From Pseudomonadota bacterium (GTDB lineage: Bacteria > Pseudomonadota > Alphaproteobacteria > Acetobacterales > Acetobacteraceae): a stretch of DNA of 37,281 nucleotides. The notes beneath the pieces were generated by a model. The model saw only the letters and a list, made by a program, of their open reading frames with translations, was not told where the DNA came from and did no database searches. A program made the position numbers and the translations under genes. The stretch spans positions 1 to 37,281 of the forward strand of contig JAJZES010000027.1 of NCBI GenBank assembly GCA_021845985.1, written 5' to 3'. This document shows, piece by piece, positions 1-12,019 of the stretch (within the stretch, counting starts at the first letter, position 1; every line of letters begins with the position of its first letter).

Positions 1-5
1 AAATC

Positions 6-80
6 TGGAGCGGGCGAAGGGATTCGAACCCTCGACCCCAACCTTGGCAAGGTTGTGCTCTACCCCTGAGCTACGCCCGC
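6..80 (-). tRNA. tRNA-Gly (anticodon GCC)
   Basis: Read on the minus strand, the segment folds as a full cloverleaf: a 7-bp acceptor stem (GCGGGCG pairing with CGCCCGC), a D arm with GCTC/GAGC, an anticodon stem CAACC/GGTTG closing the loop TTGCCAA (anticodon GCC, glycine), and a T arm carrying the TTCGAAT loop. CCA is encoded at 6-8 and the discriminator base is U. Total length is 75 nt with CCA. The 3' end faces the left edge of the window, so any element integrated there would lie outside the view. Confidence 0.97.
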
Positions 81-268
81 GCTCCGCAGTCTGGCGACGG
101 CGAGGTGTTTACGCAGACCGGCGACGGATTGCAAGCGTCGGTGTGATCCTTGCGGCGGGCCCTGGCGACACGCTTTCCGTGGTGGCAGCGGGCGAGGTTC
201 AGCGCGGCCCGGTGTCGGGGGGAGGCGCCGCGCCAGGCGCCGGATCGAAAGCTTCGCCCCATCGACCG

Positions 269-2311
269 TCAACGCCGCCGTCCCCCCCGCCGCCGCCCCT
301 CGACCGCTGCATCCCGCCGGGCCGGCATCTCCACCGCCGCGCCCAGCAGCGGAAACAGGTCGCGCCCGTTCGGCAGCGCCATCGCATGCACGAAATGCTC
401 CTGGAATTTGCTCTCCAGTGCCGTCTCGATCTTCTCGATACGGCGCACCAGCGCCTCGACCTCGGCGCGGTGGCCGCGGTTGACCAGCGCCATGCGGGCG
501 CCGGTGCCGGCGGCGTTGCCGATGGCGCTGACCCGGTCCAGCCGGCAATCGGGGATCAGCCCGAGCACCATCGCGTATTTCGGGTCGATGTAGCTGCCGA
601 ACGCACCCGCCAGCTTGATCCGCTCCACCGTCTCGACGCCCAGCCGGTCCATCAGCAGCCGCGCCCCGGCATACAGCGCGCCCTTGGCCAACTGGATCGC
701 CCGGATGTCGGTCTGGGTGATGGTGATCGGCACCTGTCCGTCCCACAGCCGGTACGCCGCCACCCGCCCATCGGTCACCACCCGCTCGCAGCGCGCGGCA
801 AGATCGCCGTCGATCAGCCCGTCGGCGCTGACCACGCCGGCGAGGAACAGTTCCGCCACCACCTCGATGATGCCGGAGCCGCAGATGCCGGTGACGCCGA
901 CGCTGGCGATGCCCTCGTCGAAGCCCTCCTCGTCGGACCACGCATCGACGCCGATCACCTTGATGCGCGGCTCCAGCGTGGCCTTGTCGATGCGCACCCG
1001 CTCGATCGCGCCGGGGGCGGCGCGCTGGCCGGCGGTGATCTGGGCGCCCTCGAACGCCGGGCCGGTCGGCGAACTCGCCGCCAGCACCCGGTCGCGATTG
1101 CCGAGCAGGATTTCGGCGTTGGTGCCGACATCGACGACCAGGGTGATTTCGTCATGGTGCTGCGGCCCCTCGGCCAGCGCCACCGCGGCGGCGTCGGCGC
1201 CGACATGGCCGGCGATGCACGGCAGCACATAGACCCGTGCGCCGGGGTGGATCGCCAGCCCGAGATCGCGTGCCGGCAGTCGCAGCGCGCCGGACACGGC
1301 GAGCGCGAACGGCGCCTGCCCCAGCTCCTGCGGGTCGATGCCGAGGAACAGATGGTGCATCACCGGGTTGCCGACGAACACCGCCTCCATCACGTCGCCG
1401 TCGGACACCTCGGCCTGGGCACAGAGCCGCGAGATCAGCGTGGCGATGGCGCCGCGCACCGCGTCGGTCAGCGCCGTGCGGTCGTCGGGGTTCATCATCA
1501 GGTAGCTGATGCGGCTCATCAGATCCTCGCCGAAGCGGATCTGCGGATTGGTGGTGCCGGCCGAGGCGATGGCGCGCCCGCTGGTCAGATCGACCAGATG
1601 CCCGGCGATGGTGGTCGAGCCGATGTCGAAGGCGACGCCGTAAAGTCCCGTCTGCACCCCCGGCCACAGGCCGATGATCATCGGCCGGGCGATGTCCTGA
1701 TGCACCGCCGCCGTCACCGTCCAGTCGCCGGCGCGCAGGGTCTTCTGCACGCTGGTCAGCAGCACCGGGTCGATCCACACGCCGCGCCATTCGCCCGTCG
1801 CCTCGATCGCTTCGATCAGCCGGTCGGTATCGCCCAGCGGGTGTTCCATGTCGGGCGGCGGCACCGACACCGTTACCAGACGGGTCGCCGGGTCATGCGC
1901 GATGGTCCGCACCTCGGCGCGCTTGCGCACGATTTGCCGGTTGACCGCGAACTCGCTCGGCACGTCGATGACCAGATCGCCCATCACCCGCGCGGCGCAG
2001 GACAGCCGGCGCAGCGGTTGCAGGACGCCGCGGCGGCGATACGGCGCCTCGACTTCCAGCGCCGGGGCGAGGTGGCTGGCGCGGCTGGTGATGCCGTGCT
2101 TGGCGAAGGCGCCCTCGGCCACCTCCACCTGACAGCGCCCGCACAGGCCGCGCCCGCCGCACACGCTCTCGACATAGACGCCGAGTGTGCGCGCCGCATC
2201 GAGCAGCGGCGTGCCGAGCGGGAAGCGCCCGCGCCGCCCGCTCGGCATGAACAGGACCAGGGCGTCGGTGCCGCGGGTTGCGCTGTCGTCGATCGGCGTC
2301 ACCTGATCCAT
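269..2311 (-). CDS. ASKHA-domain corrinoid activation protein with [2Fe-2S] ferredoxin domain (RACE/DUF4445 family)
   Basis: 680 residues. The N-terminus is a plant-type ferredoxin domain: C51, C57 and C60 in the run CGGRGLCGRC, and C105 as the fourth ligand. The C-terminal two thirds is an ASKHA ATPase-like fold, seen in the phosphate-loop motifs FDIGSTT and VVDVGTNAE and in a CGSG motif. Family members reduce inactive Co(II) corrinoid proteins back to Co(I) for corrinoid-dependent methyltransferases, using the iron-sulfur centre as electron donor and ATP. The ATG at 2311 directly abuts the TAA of the upstream 'virulence factor' gene (2312-2314), so the two are almost certainly cotranscribed. 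The divergent neighbours (homocysteine methyltransferase, DUF1638) fit the same pathway. The exact corrinoid protein served cannot be read here. It is a cytoplasmic protein with no signal peptide. Confidence 0.9.
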   Translation of the reverse strand: MDQVTPIDDSATRGTDALVLFMPSGRRGRFPLGTPLLDAARTLGVYVESVCGGRGLCGRCQVEVAEGAFAKHGITSRASHLAPALEVEAPYRRRGVLQPLRRLSCAARVMGDLVIDVPSEFAVNRQIVRKRAEVRTIAHDPATRLVTVSVPPPDMEHPLGDTDRLIEAIEATGEWRGVWIDPVLLTSVQKTLRAGDWTVTAAVHQDIARPMIIGLWPGVQTGLYGVAFDIGSTTIAGHLVDLTSGRAIASAGTTNPQIRFGEDLMSRISYLMMNPDDRTALTDAVRGAIATLISRLCAQAEVSDGDVMEAVFVGNPVMHHLFLGIDPQELGQAPFALAVSGALRLPARDLGLAIHPGARVYVLPCIAGHVGADAAAVALAEGPQHHDEITLVVDVGTNAEILLGNRDRVLAASSPTGPAFEGAQITAGQRAAPGAIERVRIDKATLEPRIKVIGVDAWSDEEGFDEGIASVGVTGICGSGIIEVVAELFLAGVVSADGLIDGDLAARCERVVTDGRVAAYRLWDGQVPITITQTDIRAIQLAKGALYAGARLLMDRLGVETVERIKLAGAFGSYIDPKYAMVLGLIPDCRLDRVSAIGNAAGTGARMALVNRGHRAEVEALVRRIEKIETALESKFQEHFVHAMALPNGRDLFPLLGAAVEMPARRDAAVEGRRRGGRRR

Positions 2312-2623
2312 TTAGGCGTCCTTGTCGGGTTCGCGTCCGCCGGCGCGCACCAGCGCGTCGAGCCGTGCCGTGTCATAGGCGGCAATCAATGCCGCCGCCG
2401 CCGCGTCGGCTTCGGCCGCCATGTCGTCGCCGCAGGGCACCGGGTCGCTGCGCCGCCAGTCGGCGAGGTAGGCGTCGCTGTCGCGGGCGCCGGCGCGCAT
2501 GGCGGCGCGATCGACCGCCTGGATGAAGCGTTCGGGCAGCTCGCGCTTTTCCGTCGCCCGCCGCTCGCGCACGATCACCTGGGCCGGGATGTCGCGCCAA
2601 TAGAGAATGATGCGCTGCGCCAT
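2312..2623 (-). CDS. 'Virulence factor' family small protein (PF13769-like)
   Basis: 103 residues from the ATG at 2623, beginning MAQRIILYWRDIPAQV. The reading frame is open further upstream to 2710, but that stretch looks non-coding, and family members begin at the YWRDIPAQV block. The family name is historical; no virulence role is implied. Such genes are known to sit in clusters with corrinoid activation proteins, BHMT-like methyltransferases and DUF1638 proteins, which is exactly the context here. The stop codon abuts the start of the ASKHA gene, indicating translational coupling. No catalytic motif is recognised. It looks soluble, with an acidic Ala-rich C-terminal half. Its biochemical function is unknown. 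Confidence 0.8.
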   Translation of the reverse strand: MAQRIILYWRDIPAQVIVRERRATEKRELPERFIQAVDRAAMRAGARDSDAYLADWRRSDPVPCGDDMAAEADAAAAALIAAYDTARLDALVRAGGREPDKDA

Positions 2624-2732
2624 GCGCCGACCGATGCTCCTGCTGCGGTTGGGATGCGGGGTGGACAAAGCCCCGCGCGGTCCCGAGATTAGCCGCCCGA
2701 GCCTAGGCATGCGAGAGGCAGTGTACTTTCAG

Positions 2733-3728
2733 ATGATCGACGACCTGTTGCAAGGACGCGACTGGCTGCTGGCCGACGGCGCCACCGGCACCAATCTGTT
2801 CGACATGGGGCTGACCGCGGGCGACGCGCCGGAACTGTGGAACGAGACCCACCCGGAGCGCATCCGCGCGCTGCATCAATCCTTCGTCGATGCCGGCTCG
2901 GACCTGATTCTGACCAACAGTTTCGGCGCCAACCGGCGGCGGCTGATGCTGCATGGCGCCGAGGGCCGCACCCGCGCGCTGAACCGCCGCGCCGCCGAGA
3001 TCGCCCGCGCCGTCGCCGATGCCGCCCCCCGCCGCGTCATCGTCGCCGGCTCGGTCGGGCCGACCGGCGATCTGTTCGACCCGCTCGGCCCGATGACCGA
3101 GGCCGAGGCGACCGATGTGTTCGCCGAGCAGATCGAGGGCCTGCGCGAGGGCGGCGCCGATGTGGTGTGGATCGAGACCATGTCGGCGATGGAGGAGATG
3201 CGCGCCGCCGCCGCCGGCGCCGCCCGCGTCGGCATGCCGCATGTCGTCACCGCCTCCTTCGACACCGCCGGCAGCACCATGATGGGGGTGACGCCGGCGG
3301 CGATGATTGCCGAGGTTTCCGGCTTCCGGCCCGGCCCGCACGGCATCGGCTGCAACTGCGGCGTCGGCGCCTCGGACCTGTTGTGCTCGGTGCTGGCGAT
3401 GACCGCAGCGGTGCCGGACGCGATCGTCATTGCCAAGGCCAATTGCGGCGTGCCGCAGGTCGGCGCCGGCGGCGTCACCTATACCGGCACGCCCGAGATC
3501 ATGGCCGATTATGCGCGGCTGGCGCGCGACGCCGGGGCACGGATCATCGGCGGCTGCTGCGGCACCCGGCCCGAGCATGTGCGGGCGATGCGCGCAGCGC
3601 TCGACAGCCATGTCCGCGGTGAGCGGCCGACCCCGGCGCAGATCGTCGCCGCGATCGGTGCCCTGGCCTCGCCGCCGGCCCGCGCCGGCGCGGCGGCGGA
3701 GCGGCGGGCCGGCCGCCGGCGCGGATGA
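2733..3728 (+). CDS. Betaine-homocysteine S-methyltransferase-like protein (zinc-dependent homocysteine methyltransferase)
   Basis: 331 residues from the ATG at 2733. The alternative in-frame ATG at 2709 would add 8 residues; 2733 is preferred because GAGAGG lies upstream of it and the conserved block LLADGATGTNLF then starts near residue 13. The fold is the homocysteine-binding TIM barrel of MetH module 1 and BHMT. The three zinc ligands are visible: C207 in GCNCGVG, and C275 and C276 in GGCCGT. The family transfers a methyl group to homocysteine to make methionine; the donor may be betaine or a related methylamine, or a methyl-corrinoid protein. No cobalamin-binding domain is attached. The end overlaps the DUF1638 gene by 4 bases (ATGA). 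The gene diverges from the corrinoid activator pair across about 110 bp. Confidence 0.88.
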   Translation: MIDDLLQGRDWLLADGATGTNLFDMGLTAGDAPELWNETHPERIRALHQSFVDAGSDLILTNSFGANRRRLMLHGAEGRTRALNRRAAEIARAVADAAPRRVIVAGSVGPTGDLFDPLGPMTEAEATDVFAEQIEGLREGGADVVWIETMSAMEEMRAAAAGAARVGMPHVVTASFDTAGSTMMGVTPAAMIAEVSGFRPGPHGIGCNCGVGASDLLCSVLAMTAAVPDAIVIAKANCGVPQVGAGGVTYTGTPEIMADYARLARDAGARIIGGCCGTRPEHVRAMRAALDSHVRGERPTPAQIVAAIGALASPPARAGAAAERRAGRRRG

Positions 3729-4351
3729 ACAAAGCGCCGCGCATTCTAATCCTGGCCTGCGGGGCGCTGGCGCGCGAGATCCTGGCGCTGGTGCCGCCGC
3801 AACGCTTCCCCACCATTCACCTGCACTGCCTGCCGGCGACACTGCACAACCGCCCCGAGCGGATCGCGCCGGCGGTGCGCGCCGCGCTCGCCGAATGGCG
3901 CCCGCACTACGACCGCGCCTTCGTCGCCTATGCCGATTGCGGCACCGGCGGCGCGCTCGATGCGGTGCTGGCGGAGACCGGGACGCAGCGGCTGCCGGGC
4001 GCGCATTGCTATGCCTTCTTCACCGGCATCGACGCCTTCGCGGCCGGCGGCGACGACGATATTTTCACCTTCTACCTCACCGATTTCCTGGCCCGGCATT
4101 TTGACACGCTGGTATGGCAGGGGCTGGGCCTGGATCGCCATCCCGATCTGCGCGACGCCTATTTCGCCAATTACCGGCAGGTGGTGTTCCTGGCGCAGAC
4201 CGACGACCCGGCGCTGACCGTGGCGGCGCGGGCGGCGGCGGCGCGGCTCGGGCTGGCGTTCGAGCGCCGCTTCGTCGGCTATGGCGACCTTGCCCCGGCG
4301 ATGCGGGGGTTAACGCTCGCGCAAACATCAGCCGCGCATCTTCCCGTCTGA
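3725..4351 (+). CDS. DUF1638 family protein
   Basis: 208 residues. The ATG overlaps the TGA of the methyltransferase gene (ATGA), so the two should be translated together. The protein begins ILILACGALAREILAL, followed by HLHCLPATLHNRP and the YADCGTG block, all typical of DUF1638 proteins. Conserved Cys and His residues in these blocks could bind a metal, but this is inference. The family co-occurs with corrinoid-dependent methyltransferases and their activators, as here. No signal peptide or membrane segment is seen, so it is likely cytoplasmic. The reaction is unknown. Confidence 0.85.
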   Translation: MNKAPRILILACGALAREILALVPPQRFPTIHLHCLPATLHNRPERIAPAVRAALAEWRPHYDRAFVAYADCGTGGALDAVLAETGTQRLPGAHCYAFFTGIDAFAAGGDDDIFTFYLTDFLARHFDTLVWQGLGLDRHPDLRDAYFANYRQVVFLAQTDDPALTVAARAAAARLGLAFERRFVGYGDLAPAMRGLTLAQTSAAHLPV

Positions 4352-4409
4352 CGAGAACCGCCGCCGAGGCTGCCGCGTTGCGCAGCCGTGCCGTTCAGGG
4401 AAGACCAGG

Positions 4410-4583
4410 ATGTCTCACCGTTCCCGCCGCCCCTCGCGTGCCGCGCCGTCCAGCCCGCTGATGCTCTGCGACCGGCTGCTGAGCCTCGCCCAGGAGGCCG
4501 ACCGCGCCGGCTTCGCCATCATCGCCGAGCACCTGCTGCATCTCGCCCATTCGGTGCTGGAGGAGACCCGCCTCGCGGCCTGA
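4410..4583 (+). CDS. Small hypothetical protein, 57 residues
   Basis: An ATG at 4410 opens a 57-residue frame ending with TGA at 4581-4583. The first 15 residues are basic and Ser/Pro-rich (MSHRSRRPSRAAPSSP). The rest is an amphipathic helical block with LCDRLLSLAQEADRAGF and AEHLLHLAHSVLEE. A purine-rich AGGGAAG lies upstream as a possible ribosome site. It ends 3 bases before the convergent asmA-like stop. The composed helix, with regular Leu spacing and acidic/basic alternation, looks protein-like rather than random. No function can be assigned, and it could be a chance frame in GC-rich DNA. Confidence 0.5.
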   Translation: MSHRSRRPSRAAPSSPLMLCDRLLSLAQEADRAGFAIIAEHLLHLAHSVLEETRLAA

Positions 4584-4586
4584 GCG

Positions 4587-7457
4587 TCACGGCGGCGCGT
4601 CGGCGCCGATTTGCGCGGCGCGCCAGCGGGTCAGCGCGGCGAGGTCCGGCGTGTGGCGCCAGTGTTGCGGCGTGCCGGTCAGCCGCAGCCCGATCTCCGG
4701 CGCGTCGGCGGAGGGGCGCAGACGCAGATCGAGATCGGCCGTCTGATCCGGCAGATCGTAGCTGCCGCTCAGCGTCGCATGGCCGGCGGGCGAGGTCAGG
4801 CTCGCCTGACGCAGCGTCAGCACGCCGTGGTCGAGCCGTCCGCTCAGTGCCAGCGCGTCGAACGGCGTCGTCCCGCCGGCCAGCGCGGCCCGCGCCGCCG
4901 CCTCGGTCAGCGGTGCCGCCGCCTCAAGCGCTGCCCCGGCCAGCGTCCCCGCCGCCGCGTCCAGCCGGATGTCGCCGGCCAGCGTCGCCAGCAGCGCCGC
5001 CGGGGCATAGCCCTCTGCGGTCAGCGCGGCATGCGCGTCCAGCGTGCCGGCGATGATGTCGAGCGGCAGATCGGTCAGTGATTCGGTCACCGACGCGCCG
5101 ACCAGATCGACGGTGGCGGCGAAGTGCGGCGGCGCTGCCTCGGTGGCGAGGCTCAGATGCGCCGCCAGCGTGCCCCCGGCGGTCTGCGCCGTCAGCGCGT
5201 CCAGCCGCACCGTTCCGTCCGCCAGCGTCAGCGTCGCCGTGGCGCCGCTCAGCAGCGGGGCGAGATTGCCCAGGACCTGCGCGGCAGTCAGCTTCAGCGT
5301 GGCGCGCCAGCCGCCGAGATCGGGCAGCGGCAGCGGATCGGTGGCGCGCCACGCGGGCAACGGCAGCGGCAGCGACTCCAGGTCGATATGCCCCTGCGCC
5401 GCCGGCTCGGCGCCGGCCCGATCGAGCGTCAGCGCACCGGTGGCGCGCAAGGCGCCGGCGGTCAGTTCGAACCGATCGGCGGCGAGCTGTCCCGGCGCCC
5501 CCGAGATCTGCGCGATCAGCCCGAGCGAGCCGGGGCCGAGCCAGTCCAGCGCCCCGGTATCGCCCATCATCGCCAGCAGCCGCGGCGCGCCGGGATGGCG
5601 CAGGGTCAGCGCCGCGGTCCAGGTGCCGCGCGCGAGATCGACCACCGGCTGGGCTTCCAGCCGCAGATCGCCGAGGGTTGCCTTGGCGGTCAGCGCCAGC
5701 CGGTTCGGCGCGCCGGCGCCGAGCACCTGGACCGAGGCCGCCGCCTTCCACAGCGCCGGCGTCCGCCGCGCCAGCAGCGCCAGCCGCTCGGGCAGCAGCG
5801 CCGTCAGCGCCGCAGCCTCGGGGGCGGCGAGGTCGAGCCTTGCGTCGGAGACGACGCCGCCGGCCGCCAGCGTCACCGCCCCGCTCACCTGGACGGCGCC
5901 GATCGCCGCGGCGATCCGGTGCAGCACGAGGTTGCCGTCCTGCGCCGTCGCCTCGACGGTCAGTGGTTCCAGGGTCAGCCCGCGCAGCACCGCCTGCCGT
6001 GCGGTCAGTTGTAATTCGCCGTCGATCGCGGCGAAGCGTCGCGGCAGGGCGCCGGGCAGCCAGCCGTCGAGCGCCAGCCGGTCCGTCTGCAGCACCGCGC
6101 GGATCAGCGGGCGGGCGCCGCGATGCAGCGACAGACTGCCGGCGATCGTGCTGCCGTCGAGGTCGCCGGCCAGATCGGTGGCGGCGATCTGGGTCGGGTC
6201 GGCGACTATGTGGGCGGCGAGGGCGGCGTGGCGCAGCACCCCCTCCGGCACAGCGTCGAGCGCCGTCGCGCCGGCATCGCGCAGCCAGGCCAGCGTGGTG
6301 CGCAGCGCCGGCGCGTCGAGCCGTGCCTGCCCGTCGAAGCGTGGGCCGGGCAGTATGCGCCCGGTCAGGCGCAGCGTCGCGTCGCCGGGCAGGATGGCGC
6401 TGGCCTCGCGGATGTCGGCGGCGCCGGGCGCCAAATCGACGGCGGCGCGCAGCCGCCGCAGCGTGCCGCCGGCAAACTGCGCCGCCTCGGCCGACAGGTC
6501 GATTCCGGTCGGCAGCAGGACCCCGCTTTGTTGCCCCAGTTCCGGCCGCAGCAGCACCGGCAGCCACGCATCGAGGTCGATGCGGCTGGTGGCCAGCGCC
6601 AGATCGAGCCGCGGTTGCGGCAGCAGCCGCAGCGCCACCGCGCCGCGCGCCGGCGCCCCGCCGATGGTCAGCGCCAACTCGTCGGCGGCGGCGAGGCCAT
6701 CGGCCGCGGTCAGCCGCCCCTCGGCCTGAAACGGCAGGGCAGGGGCGGGCAGCAGCAGCGCGAGGTTGGGGCCGCGCCCGGCGATGCGGCCGGCGAAGCC
6801 GCCATCGGCGGCAAGCTGCCCGGTCAGTGTGCCGCCGGTGCCGAGCATGTCGCCGGCGCCGTCGAGCGCCACGTCGATGCCGACCGCGCCGTCGCTGCCC
6901 GGCTGGGTCAGCCGCGCGGTGACGTGCCAAGCGTGGCCGGACAGATGCGCCGTGCCGGCGGCGGCGTAGGTGCCGGTATAGGCGTCGCTGGACAGGCTGG
7001 CGGCGATGCCGGTGACGGTGATCGCCCCCAGCCGCAGCCGCCCGTCCTCGACCCGCACCGACAGCGCCGACAGCCAGCGCGGCGCGCGCAGCCGCTGCGC
7101 CGCCGGATCGAGCGGCCAGGGCAGCCGCAGATCGGCCCCGCGCAGCACCAGATCGCGTGCGTCGAGCCGCCCGGCCAGCAGCGGGCCGAGCGCCACCCGC
7201 AGCCGCATCTCGGCCACCGTTATGCCGATCGTCGCGGCGGGCGAGGCGATGCTGACGCGCGAGGCGGTGATCGTCGGCTCGGGCAGCAGGCGCAGCGCCA
7301 CCGTGCCGTCGATGCGCACAGTGGCGCCCAGCCGGTCGCCGGCCAGCGCCGCGAGGTCGCCGCGTCGTGCTTCGAGATCGAGCCGCGGCGGCACGATCCA
7401 GGCCACGGCAAGCAGCATCGCGACCAGCGCCACGATCAGGAGGACGACGGTTTTCAC
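4587..7457 (-). CDS. AsmA family protein (inner-membrane anchored, periplasmic)
   Basis: 956 residues from the GTG at 7457. A GGGGGAA ribosome site lies upstream, and the start places a single N-terminal membrane anchor (VVLLIVALVAMLLAVAWIV) at residues 3-21. The remainder is long, Ala/Leu-rich, beta-repeat sequence with many short DLALATSRIDLDAWL-like blocks, as in AsmA/TamB/YhdP-type proteins, and a C-terminal AsmA_2-like region. Such proteins are thought to bridge the periplasm and help move phospholipids to the outer membrane or limit membrane protein insertion. The upstream open frame to 7655 overlaps the hydantoinase gene in another frame and is not credible. It lies 37 bp downstream of the hydantoinase stop on the same strand and may be cotranscribed, though the functions look unrelated. 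Confidence 0.82.
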   Translation of the reverse strand: MKTVVLLIVALVAMLLAVAWIVPPRLDLEARRGDLAALAGDRLGATVRIDGTVALRLLPEPTITASRVSIASPAATIGITVAEMRLRVALGPLLAGRLDARDLVLRGADLRLPWPLDPAAQRLRAPRWLSALSVRVEDGRLRLGAITVTGIAASLSSDAYTGTYAAAGTAHLSGHAWHVTARLTQPGSDGAVGIDVALDGAGDMLGTGGTLTGQLAADGGFAGRIAGRGPNLALLLPAPALPFQAEGRLTAADGLAAADELALTIGGAPARGAVALRLLPQPRLDLALATSRIDLDAWLPVLLRPELGQQSGVLLPTGIDLSAEAAQFAGGTLRRLRAAVDLAPGAADIREASAILPGDATLRLTGRILPGPRFDGQARLDAPALRTTLAWLRDAGATALDAVPEGVLRHAALAAHIVADPTQIAATDLAGDLDGSTIAGSLSLHRGARPLIRAVLQTDRLALDGWLPGALPRRFAAIDGELQLTARQAVLRGLTLEPLTVEATAQDGNLVLHRIAAAIGAVQVSGAVTLAAGGVVSDARLDLAAPEAAALTALLPERLALLARRTPALWKAAASVQVLGAGAPNRLALTAKATLGDLRLEAQPVVDLARGTWTAALTLRHPGAPRLLAMMGDTGALDWLGPGSLGLIAQISGAPGQLAADRFELTAGALRATGALTLDRAGAEPAAQGHIDLESLPLPLPAWRATDPLPLPDLGGWRATLKLTAAQVLGNLAPLLSGATATLTLADGTVRLDALTAQTAGGTLAAHLSLATEAAPPHFAATVDLVGASVTESLTDLPLDIIAGTLDAHAALTAEGYAPAALLATLAGDIRLDAAAGTLAGAALEAAAPLTEAAARAALAGGTTPFDALALSGRLDHGVLTLRQASLTSPAGHATLSGSYDLPDQTADLDLRLRPSADAPEIGLRLTGTPQHWRHTPDLAALTRWRAAQIGADAPP

Positions 7458-7494
7458 CCTGGCCGGTTCCCCCGCCGCATGCCGGCGCGCAGCC

Positions 7495-11097
<3,603 letters not shown>

Positions 11098-11194
11098 GAG
11101 GGTGTCGCTCCGCGTCGTGGTGGAACTCCGAGCATGCGGGCGGTGCGGCGGTGCGGCAACCCTTTGGCTTCGGTAACCCCTGCATGATACAGGC

Positions 11195-12019
11195 ATGCCA
11201 GAGGCAGACACGGGGTCGCTCGGCGTGTGGGGCAAGATCATCGGCGGCATGGCGGGGTTCGCCTTCGGCGGCCCGTTCGGGGCGGTGATCGGCGCCGCGG
11301 TGGGGCATGCCGCGGAAAGCGGCGGGTTTGCCAATATGTCCGGCGGCATCGGTGGCGGGTTTCGTATCCCCGGCATGGCCGGGTTCGGGCCGGCGCGCAT
11401 CGCCTCGATGTTCGGCAAGCGCGAGCAGCTTTTCGCCGTCGTCGTGGTGGTGCTGTCGGCCAAGCTGGCCAAATGCGACGGGCCGGTCAACCGCGCCGAG
11501 ATCGACGCCTTCAAGCGCAGTTTCCGCATTCCGCCCGAGTCGGCGCGTGACATCGGCCGCCTGTTCGATCAGGCGCGCGACAGCGGCGACGGGTTCGAGG
11601 ACTATGCCGCCGAACTGGGCACCGCCTTCGCCGACGCGCCGGGAGTGCTGGAGGACGTGCTGACGGCGCTGTTCGCCATTGCCCGGGCGGACAAGCCGGT
11701 GACCGTTGCCGAACAGCAGTTTCTGCTCGCCGTCTGCCACCGTTTCGGCCTCGGCGAGGCGGCATGGCAGCGCGCCAGCGGCGCCGCCCCGCGCCGTCCG
11801 GCGAGCGAGCCGGGGGAGGATCCCTACATGATCCTCGGCGTGCCGCGCAGCACCTCGGCGGAGGATTTGCGCGCCGCCTGGAAGCGGCTGATGCGCGAGA
11901 ACCACCCGGACAGCCTGGCCAGCCGCGGCGTGCCGGCCGAGTTCATCGCCCGCGCCAGCGCCAAGGTGGCGCGTATCAACGCCGCCTGGGACCAGATCAA
12001 GCGCGAGCGGGGGCTGTGA
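11195..12019 (+). CDS. DjlA-like TerB/J-domain co-chaperone
   Basis: 274 residues. The N-terminus is a Gly-rich hydrophobic stretch ([20 protein letters not shown]) that may dip into the membrane like DjlA's N-terminal segment. A TerB-like helical domain follows at about residues 70-185. The C-terminus is a J domain with the essential HPD at 237-239, which stimulates DnaK ATPase activity. Typical DjlA length is about 270 residues, so it is full length. The TGA overlaps the GTG start of the amidase gene, an arrangement often seen in alphaproteobacteria. It diverges from the hydantoinase gene across 97 bp. Confidence 0.87.
   Translation: MPEADTGSLGVWGKIIGGMAGFAFGGPFGAVIGAAVGHAAESGGFANMSGGIGGGFRIPGMAGFGPARIASMFGKREQLFAVVVVVLSAKLAKCDGPVNRAEIDAFKRSFRIPPESARDIGRLFDQARDSGDGFEDYAAELGTAFADAPGVLEDVLTALFAIARADKPVTVAEQQFLLAVCHRFGLGEAAWQRASGAAPRRPASEPGEDPYMILGVPRSTSAEDLRAAWKRLMRENHPDSLASRGVPAEFIARASAKVARINAAWDQIKRERGL

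Noticed and set aside
6-80. tRNA-Gly as an integration site of a genomic island
   Set aside because: The 3' end faces out of the window, and the genes on the other side look like native chromosome; no integrase or attachment repeat is seen.
81-268. Possible 63-residue minus-strand protein between the tRNA and the ASKHA gene
   Set aside because: It overlaps the start of the tRNA, is Arg/Ala/His-rich like other shadows and has no recognisable motif or ribosome site. The 188 bp otherwise show nothing.
44-2692. Plus-strand open frame of 882 codons opposite the ASKHA gene
   Set aside because: It is rich in Arg, His, Asp and Gln with no family motif, and lies antisense to a gene with clear iron-sulfur and ASKHA motifs. 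Long antisense frames are expected at this GC content.
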